Below, piece after piece: positions 58,838-64,000 of a DNA stretch of 64,000 nt; the stretch's first letter is position 1, and each line of letters starts with the position of its first letter. Source of the DNA: QQVM01 sp964544885 (GTDB lineage Bacteria; Bacteroidota; Bacteroidia; AKYH767-A; 2013-40CM-41-45); NCBI GenBank assembly GCA_964544885.1, contig CAZJDX010000015.1, positions 1 through 64,000 of the forward strand. The letters are read 5' to 3'. Under the pieces are notes generated by a model, which was not told the origin of the DNA, did no database searches, and was given only the letters and a program-made list of their open reading frames with translations. Both the position numbers and the translations under genes were made by a program.

Positions 58838-59494
58838 TCAGCGCAAGTCAATGACTTCAGCCCCCGGGTATTTTGAGGCGCTGAATAAATAAATACTTTC
58901 ATCAGTAGCGGCATCCGGACTGAATTTTTCGACTGAAATCAGCTGTATGCTTCCGTTCTTATCAAAAATCTGGGCCGAAGAAATGAATTTGTCCTGCTTA
59001 TTGATGGAGAGTTTAACCTTGAACACATTTTTCTTTGAAGGATCCGTCGGTACAAGTTCTATCAACTGGTAGGTAAGTGCGCCTGACTTTTGCTCGCCCG
59101 TAAACTTCGAATTCCAGCCTTTCTCATACATGGTGAAAATATTGGCCGGAGTTATGCTGTTCTGATCGGTTCTCAGATTATCGATCTGAACTTCATTGGC
59201 ATCTTCAAGAAAGGTCCACCTGGTCTTCCCGTCACTGATAATTTCCTGTCCGGCAATCTCCAGTTTATAGGAATTACCTTTCACGTAGAGGACACCATTC
59301 CTTATGTCTTTCTTCTTATCCTTTGTGTTTTCACTGGTGATTTTGAAATTCGCCTTGAGTGATTTATAGGATTTATACCTGGTGCTTACGCTGTTCAGTA
59401 TTTCTTTCGCTTTTTTATCGCTGACAGCTTCCTGAGCTGCAAGAGTAAAGGGGATGATCAGGATAAAATAAACAAGGATTTTGGTTGCTTTCAT
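58838..59494 (-). CDS. lolA: LolA-like outer membrane lipoprotein carrier
   Basis: A 218-residue periplasmic protein. The signal peptide is MKATKILVYFILIIPFTLAAQ. The mature part follows the LolA layout: AKEILNSVSTRYKSYKSLKANF (first helix plus strand), GVLYVKGNSYKLEIAGQEIISDGKTRW across two neighbouring segments with a tryptophan, and a C-terminal strand region (VFKVKLSINKQDKF, ISSAQIFDKNGSIQLISV). LolA carries lipoproteins from the inner to the outer membrane. Next to ftsK (upstream on the same strand, 145 bases away), the order found in many Proteobacteria and Bacteroidota. It has its own promoter at 59520-59548. Confidence 0.88.
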   Translation of the reverse strand: MKATKILVYFILIIPFTLAAQEAVSDKKAKEILNSVSTRYKSYKSLKANFKITSENTKDKKKDIRNGVLYVKGNSYKLEIAGQEIISDGKTRWTFLEDANEVQIDNLRTDQNSITPANIFTMYEKGWNSKFTGEQKSGALTYQLIELVPTDPSKKNVFKVKLSINKQDKFISSAQIFDKNGSIQLISVEKFSPDAATDESIYLFSASKYPGAEVIDLR

Positions 59495-59519
59495 GATTTT
59501 ATGCGCTGGAATTCGTTAA

Positions 59520-59548
59520 CAAATTTAAGCATGCCTGCGCATAACAAA
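59520..59548 (-). promoter_or_regulatory. Promoter for lolA
   Basis: Reverse strand TTTG (59548-59545), 17 bases, TAAATTTG (59527-59520). The leader to the ATG at 59494 would be about 20 bases. Confidence 0.55.
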
Positions 59549-59638
59549 AAACATTCCAAAACAAACCGGTGGAACCCTCAGATATAAGCAGGACTTATAA
59601 ATTATTCCAAGTCTGATAATGAAGGAAATAGGACCCAA

Positions 59639-62173
59639 TCAGCTTGCTTTTGCGCCTCCGCTCTGCAGAATCTGATCGAGTGTCTGCGGATCTTTCACTA
59701 AAACTTCACGCGCTTTGCTTCCTTCAAAAGGACCAATGATTTTGGCTGCTTCCAGCTGGTCGATGATTCTGCCTGCCCTGTTATAACCGAGCTTAAGCCT
59801 TCTCTGGAGAAGGGATGCCGATCCCTGCTGATGCTGCACAATGATTGCCGCCGCCTCTCCGAAAAGGGGATCACGGTCCTCAGGATTAATGTCTCGACTT
59901 CCCTCGCCAGACTCGTCTACGTATTCAGGTAGGAGATGCGCATCGGAGTAACCTCTCTGACCGCCTATAAAATCGGTGATACGCTCCACTTCAGGAGTAT
60001 CAACAAAAGCGCACTGAAGACGGATAAGGTCAGCTCCTGTAGAAAGCAGCATATCGCCGCGCCCGATGAGTTGATCCGCGCCACCTGTATCAAGAATAGT
60101 TCTTGAATCTATCTTGGAAGTCACCCTGAAAGCTATCCTCGCCGGGAAATTCGCTTTAATGGTTCCGGTAATAATATTGACAGAAGGTCTTTGAGTGGCT
60201 ATGATGAGATGAATTCCAATTGCCCTTGCCAACTGTGCAAGTCTTGCTATCGGAGTCTCTATCTCTTTGCCGGCGGTCATGATCAGGTCGGCAAACTCGT
60301 CCACGACTAGAATTATATAGGGTAAAAATTTATGGCCGTTCTGTGGATTCAGTTTCCTGGCGATGAACTTCGCATTGTACTCCTTTATATTTCGCACCTG
60401 TGCATCCTTAAGCAATTCATAGCGCTGATCCATCTCTATACAAAGAGAGTTCAGTGTGTTGATTACCTTCTTTGTATCTGTAATAATGGCTTCTTCTTCA
60501 CCCGGAAGTTTGGCAAGAAAATGACGCTCAATGGTCTTGAATAAGGTGAGTTCTACCTTCTTTGGATCGACCAGTACGAACTTCACCTGAGCAGGATGCT
60601 TCTTGTAGAGCAAGGAGACAAGAATGGCATTCAGTCCAACTGACTTTCCCTGCCCGGTGGATCCGGCCATTAAAAGGTGAGGCATCTTTGAAAGGTCGGC
60701 GACAAAAACCTCATTGGAGATGGTCTTACCTAAACCAATGGGTAGTTCGAAATCCGAATTTACAAACTTCTCGGATGCCAGTACGCTTTTCATCGGAACG
60801 ATCTCAGCCTTCTGATTCGGCACTTCAATACCGATTGTTCCCTTCCCCGGTATTGGCGCAATGATCCTGATACCCAGCGCCGATAAACTCAGCGCGATAT
60901 CGTCCTCAAGATTTTTAATCTTTGATATCCTGATACCGGCCTGCGGAACGATCTCAAATAATGTCACTGTCGGCCCGATGGTCGCTTTAATCTTATCGAT
61001 TGAAATATTGTAATGACTTAAAGTCTCAACAATCCGGTTTTTGTTGGCTTCCAATTCTTCTTTGTTGACCTCGATCCTCTTGTCTCCATAATTTTCGAGA
61101 AGGTCCAGAGTGGGGTAGCTGTACGATGATAAGTCCAGCTTAGGATCATAATCTCCCTGGGCATGAGGAAGCTCTTCACCATCCTGAATCATCATCTCCT
61201 CCTCTTCAATGGACTGCACTTCAAACTTGACTCCATCTGCAGTCAATTCCAGTTCCTCAATGTCTTCAACTTCCGTTTCCTCTTCATCCTCCGATTCATC
61301 TGTTTCCTCCTCGTCCTCCTCATCCTCCTCTTCTTCCATAGAAATGTCTATCGCATTTTCATCCTCTTCTTCTTCTTCCAGTTCCTCATCCTCTTCATCG
61401 GTATTTTCATCCAGGTCCAGTTCAACGGTGCGTGCAGACTCGTTTTCCCGGAAGACATTAGTCCTGATTTCCTCATCAGCTTCAGCTTCTGCCTCTGTTT
61501 CTGTTTCATCATGCCCGCTTTCTGTCCCCCTTTTCAAGGGAATATTAAAAGCTGCAACCAGAAAACCAATTAGTGAAAACACGAGTAAGGCGCCGGCGCC
61601 AATGAATCCAAGCAGGCCGGTCAGCACTTTACTCATCTGAAAACCATAGCCACCCGCCAGCATCAGCATGTCGGGTGATTTATGAAAAATATAACCCAGA
61701 AAGGTGGATAACCATACAGCGCTGAAGAGGGAATATCTGATAGTCTTGCCAAAAGGCAATAAGGTCACATTCCAGATGATCTTTAATCCACTCAGCAGGA
61801 GCAGGAATGGAATGAGAAAGGCACAGATCCCAAACCATGCATTCTGAAATTGCAAAGCCGTTATGGCACCGATTTTACCGAGCCAGTTTTCAACTCTTAT
61901 ATCCGGGGTTGTGAGAAGCTTCCAGTTTGATTCAACTCCGGCTACTGCCTGATCCGCCTTCCAGGTAACAAGATTAGAAGTAAAAGCAACTGTCATGAAA
62001 AAAGCCGACATCAGCAAAAAGATCCCAAAAATCTTTATCGTTTTTTCATCGGAAAAAAAGCGTTGAAGGGCCTCAATTTTAGACCTTAACGTGCTGTTTC
62101 CTTTGGCCTTCTTATTCTTCTCTTTGCGCGCAGGTCTGCCTTCACTCGCCTCAGATTTGAGTCGGTTTGCCAT
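59639..62173 (-). CDS. ftsK: DNA translocase FtsK
   Basis: An 844-residue FtsK/SpoIIIE motor. Four membrane helices lie within residues 47-215. An exceptionally acidic linker follows (about 218-343), with runs of Glu, Asp and Ser. The alpha/beta motor has Walker A MAGSTGQGKSVGLNA, Walker B PYIILVVDEFADLIM, and IIATQRPSVNIITGTIK. The C-terminal gamma winged helix (about 775-844; ASLLQRRLKLGYNRAGRI) recognises KOPS-like sequences. FtsK moves chromosome ends across the septum and activates XerCD. The linker in E. coli is long and Pro/Gln-rich; here it is short and acidic. lolA follows downstream. Confidence 0.95.
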   Translation of the reverse strand: MANRLKSEASEGRPARKEKNKKAKGNSTLRSKIEALQRFFSDEKTIKIFGIFLLMSAFFMTVAFTSNLVTWKADQAVAGVESNWKLLTTPDIRVENWLGKIGAITALQFQNAWFGICAFLIPFLLLLSGLKIIWNVTLLPFGKTIRYSLFSAVWLSTFLGYIFHKSPDMLMLAGGYGFQMSKVLTGLLGFIGAGALLVFSLIGFLVAAFNIPLKRGTESGHDETETEAEAEADEEIRTNVFRENESARTVELDLDENTDEEDEELEEEEEDENAIDISMEEEEDEEDEEETDESEDEEETEVEDIEELELTADGVKFEVQSIEEEEMMIQDGEELPHAQGDYDPKLDLSSYSYPTLDLLENYGDKRIEVNKEELEANKNRIVETLSHYNISIDKIKATIGPTVTLFEIVPQAGIRISKIKNLEDDIALSLSALGIRIIAPIPGKGTIGIEVPNQKAEIVPMKSVLASEKFVNSDFELPIGLGKTISNEVFVADLSKMPHLLMAGSTGQGKSVGLNAILVSLLYKKHPAQVKFVLVDPKKVELTLFKTIERHFLAKLPGEEEAIITDTKKVINTLNSLCIEMDQRYELLKDAQVRNIKEYNAKFIARKLNPQNGHKFLPYIILVVDEFADLIMTAGKEIETPIARLAQLARAIGIHLIIATQRPSVNIITGTIKANFPARIAFRVTSKIDSRTILDTGGADQLIGRGDMLLSTGADLIRLQCAFVDTPEVERITDFIGGQRGYSDAHLLPEYVDESGEGSRDINPEDRDPLFGEAAAIIVQHQQGSASLLQRRLKLGYNRAGRIIDQLEAAKIIGPFEGSKAREVLVKDPQTLDQILQSGGAKAS

Positions 62174-62648
62174 GAACAGTTTGTTTTTTTATTTTTTTTT
62201 TAAAATTAGAACCTCACTCGCCCTGAATCCCCCGGTTTATTTAAAGATATGAACAAGGTTTTCAAGAAAATTCACAAGAATAATAACTTCATACACCGCT
62301 ATATATTTTACTCATAATGAAGAAAACACATTCAAACGAGAACCTAAAACTTACAGTTTTTTACTGCAATTTCCGTGTCGGTGATTCTTTATCATTGTCA
62401 GGCAATGAACAAGCTGCAGGAATTGTGCTCACCTTATACTCCAGTATGAAACCCACATTTTATCTACTTTGCTTTTCCCGGGAGAACAGTCGTGAAAGGC
62501 TCTGAACAGGAGCAAATTCTTTCCGGCTTAGATTCTTTCCTTTCCATAACATACGATGTGCCTGATAACAGGCATTTCATTCCACCATTTCCGGATTGAA
62601 TCAATTTCTGTAATTTTCATGACTGAAAAAGATTCAACCCCTGACCAC
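62174..62648. other. Divergent spacer between ftsK and the DUF4412 gene
   Basis: About 475 bases. It begins with a long T-rich tract next to the ftsK start. A 62-codon frame at 62317-62505 shows no signal peptide or family pattern. I see no consensus promoter and no hairpin with a T run. A near-match to a -7 box (CTACTTTG, around 62465) is one base short in spacing. Confidence 0.35.
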
Positions 62649-63320
62649 ATGAAAAATTTATTTCTGCCTATTCTGTTGTTCGCCCTGACAGGCACATCTT
62701 CCTTTTCGCAGGTATTTACCGGACTTAAATCGGGAAAGATCACCTTTGAGATCGCCTATACAGATGACAAGATGGATCCGGATATGAAGGCATTTCTGCC
62801 TACAGAATCCACCCTGTATTTTAAGGGAGACCGATCCAGAATGGAAACCGGAATGGCTATGGGAAAATCGATAACCATCACAGACCAGTCGACAAAAAAA
62901 TCCGTTGTACTCATGGATTTCATGGGGAATAAAATTGCTATCGAATCGGACCTTTCTAAAGATTCATCTCAGATAAAAAGAGACCTCAACTTTCAAGTTG
63001 AGTACCTGGATGGTGAAAAAACAATCGCCGGTTATAAATGCAAAAAGGCAAGAGTCACGCAAAAACAGGAGGGTAAAGAGTATGCTTTTGACGTATGGTA
63101 TACCGGTGAGATAGGTTCGCATAACGGACTGGCTTATGGTCTTGAAGAAATAAAGGGTTGTATGCTTGAATTTGAGATTGTACAGAATGCCATGCAGATG
63201 CGAATGACCACGAAGAGCATTGAAAATACCGATGTGAGTGATGACATGTTTGAAATTCCACAAGGATATACAAGGAAAAGTTTGGACGAAATGAAATCGA
63301 TGATGGGTGGCGGCCGTTGA
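62649..63320 (+). CDS. Exported DUF4412 domain protein
   Basis: A 223-residue protein. MKNLFLPILLFALTGTSSFSQ is a signal peptide, which selects the ATG at 62649 over upstream frames starting at 62556. The mature part matches DUF4412: GKITFEIAYTDDKMD, STLYFKGDRSRMETGMAMG, KSVVLMDFMGNKIAIE, and GYKCKKARVTQKQEGKEYAFDVWY with a single central cysteine. It is beta-rich, likely periplasmic, and similar in pattern to LolA/LolB-like carriers, but its function is unknown. Its Met-rich helix near the C terminus (NAMQMRMTTKS) is notable. recN follows after 55 bases. Confidence 0.87.
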   Translation: MKNLFLPILLFALTGTSSFSQVFTGLKSGKITFEIAYTDDKMDPDMKAFLPTESTLYFKGDRSRMETGMAMGKSITITDQSTKKSVVLMDFMGNKIAIESDLSKDSSQIKRDLNFQVEYLDGEKTIAGYKCKKARVTQKQEGKEYAFDVWYTGEIGSHNGLAYGLEEIKGCMLEFEIVQNAMQMRMTTKSIENTDVSDDMFEIPQGYTRKSLDEMKSMMGGGR

Positions 63321-63375
63321 GATTTTTTAATAAATGCGGTAAGTCCGCTATCACTCTTTTTGTATTTTCACCCCG

Positions 63376-64000
63376 ATGCTTAAAAAATTAACTGTTCAAA
63401 ATTACGCCCTTATTGACAGGGTTGAGTTGAATTTTGGTGAAGGACTGAATATCATCACAGGGGAGACCGGTGCAGGAAAATCTATTCTCCTGGGAGCCTT
63501 ATCCCTCATACTGGGTCAGCGTGCCGATTCCTCATCCCTGACGGACAGCACCAGGAAAAGCATAGTGGAAGGCGAATTTCTGATCCCCGAAGATCAGGAT
63601 GCATTCCTCCGGTTTTTCAGAGAGAATGAACTTGATCATGAAAGAACGACGGTACTCCGGAGGGAGATCAATGCTGATGGAAAGTCCAGGGCATTTATCA
63701 ATGACACACCGGTCAATCTTCATCAGTTGAGGGCTCTGGGCGACCTGCTGATCGACATCCACTCTCAACATGAAACCCTTAAGCTGAACAAGTCAGAATT
63801 CCAGCTTTCAGCCCTTGATGCCTTTTCAGGATTGAAGAACGAATCCGAAGATTACAAAAAGAAATATATCGAATACCTCAGCAGCAAAGAGGCTTTGAAA
63901 AAATTAATAGAAACTGAAAATAAGGCAAGGTCAGATCAGGACTATTTTCAGTACCAATTCAATGAATTGGAAGAAGCCGGGCTCAGGACCGGTGAACAGG
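63376..64000 (+). CDS. recN: DNA repair protein RecN (C-terminal part outside the window)
   Basis: The first 208 residues of RecN, an SMC-like ATPase in double-strand break repair. MLKKLTVQNYALIDRVELN is the standard start, followed by Walker A IITGETGAGKSILLGALSLI (residues 30-49) and LGQRADSS. LRREINADGKSRAFINDTP and LIDIHSQHETLKLN are strongly conserved RecN blocks. The coiled-coil arm begins near residue 165 (YKKKYIEYLSSKEALKKL). The rest, including Walker B and signature, lies beyond 64000. In many relatives recN is beside coaBC and the DUF4835 gene; here it is about 50 kb away. Confidence 0.95.
   Translation, partial: MLKKLTVQNYALIDRVELNFGEGLNIITGETGAGKSILLGALSLILGQRADSSSLTDSTRKSIVEGEFLIPEDQDAFLRFFRENELDHERTTVLRREINADGKSRAFINDTPVNLHQLRALGDLLIDIHSQHETLKLNKSEFQLSALDAFSGLKNESEDYKKKYIEYLSSKEALKKLIETENKARSDQDYFQYQFNELEEAGLRTGEQ

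Noticed and set aside
61163..61640. Long forward frames rich in Phe/Leu or Ser opposite the FtsK linker
   Set aside because: They are the complement of GAG/GAA/GAT-rich codons of the acidic linker.
62317..62505. 62-codon frame between ftsK and the DUF4412 gene
   Set aside because: No family feature and no promoter; likely chance.
1..64000. CRISPR array, prophage, integron or rRNA operon
   Set aside because: No regularly spaced direct repeats, no phage or integrase genes and no rRNA-like stretches seen; the 16 SBBP units are protein-level repeats.

Overview
The window comes from a member of the Bacteroidota, of moderate GC. Supporting signs are: type IX secretion C-terminal sorting domains on three large secreted proteins; a DUF4835/PorD gene; an Rpb6-like RNA polymerase omega subunit; an OmpA protein with thrombospondin type 3 repeats; a small histone H1-like protein; a serine palmitoyltransferase-like enzyme; and repeated TTTG-(17 to 21)-TAnnTTTG promoters with no clear Shine-Dalgarno sites. 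I cannot name a genus. The content looks like ordinary core chromosome. I see no prophage, transposase, CRISPR array or rRNA operon, and one tRNA.

Layout. 1-6400: a cut-off glycosyltransferase coupled to an LptF/LptG permease, a hypothetical gene, a START-like protein, an ICMT-family methyltransferase, tRNA-Met(CAT) with a PepSY membrane protein ending inside it on the other strand, a histone H1-like gene and the serine palmitoyltransferase-like enzyme. 6400-9300: a long AT-rich spacer and a large secreted choice-of-anchor-B protein. 9460-16081: a forward block, bamD, rpoZ, coaBC, porD, ychF, rhomboid protease, gmhB-like phosphatase and class IV aminotransferase. 16100-28171: a reverse block with a lipoprotein, UPF0316 protein, sirtuin, fmt, MATE pump, rRNA methyltransferase, alkyladenine glycosylase, recQ, dienelactone hydrolase and clpB. 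28371-38437: a hypothetical gene, the OmpA protein, a NlpC/P60 peptidase, thiolase, 7TM-HD phosphohydrolase, truA, an ABC exporter and a SirB1-like protein. 38637-43266: two adjacent T9SS cargo genes, a 16-unit SBBP protein and a second choice-of-anchor-B protein, followed by a structured intergenic element. 43668-53533: nucleoside phosphorylase, two tandem-domain universal stress proteins, DUF4197, cinA, rpmB, an Xaa-Pro aminopeptidase, rpmG, DUF4295, ftsY and rimO. 53721-58473: a tight biotin operon, bioB-bioF-bioD-bioA plus a fifth gene. 58436-64000: a small secreted protein, lolA, ftsK, a DUF4412 protein and the start of recN.

The genes group into envelope biogenesis (LptF/G, BamD, LolA, OmpA, PorD), secreted T9SS cargo, translation (tRNA, Fmt, TruA, L28, L33, RimO, RlmI-like, FtsY), DNA repair and segregation (RecQ, Mpg, RecN, FtsK), and cofactor synthesis (CoaBC, biotin).

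The most interesting observation is the last gene of the biotin operon (57793-58473). It starts one base after bioA and encodes a 226-residue helical protein carrying a full ferritin-like diiron ligand set (E32, E59xxH62, E131, E161xxH164). No pimeloyl-forming gene is visible in the cluster, so it is a candidate for an undescribed oxygen-dependent biotin step. Other leads are a perfect 17-bp palindrome between clpB and its divergent neighbour, a composite inverted-repeat element at 43389-43584, and a PepSY gene whose stop codon lies in the anticodon loop of an antisense tRNA.
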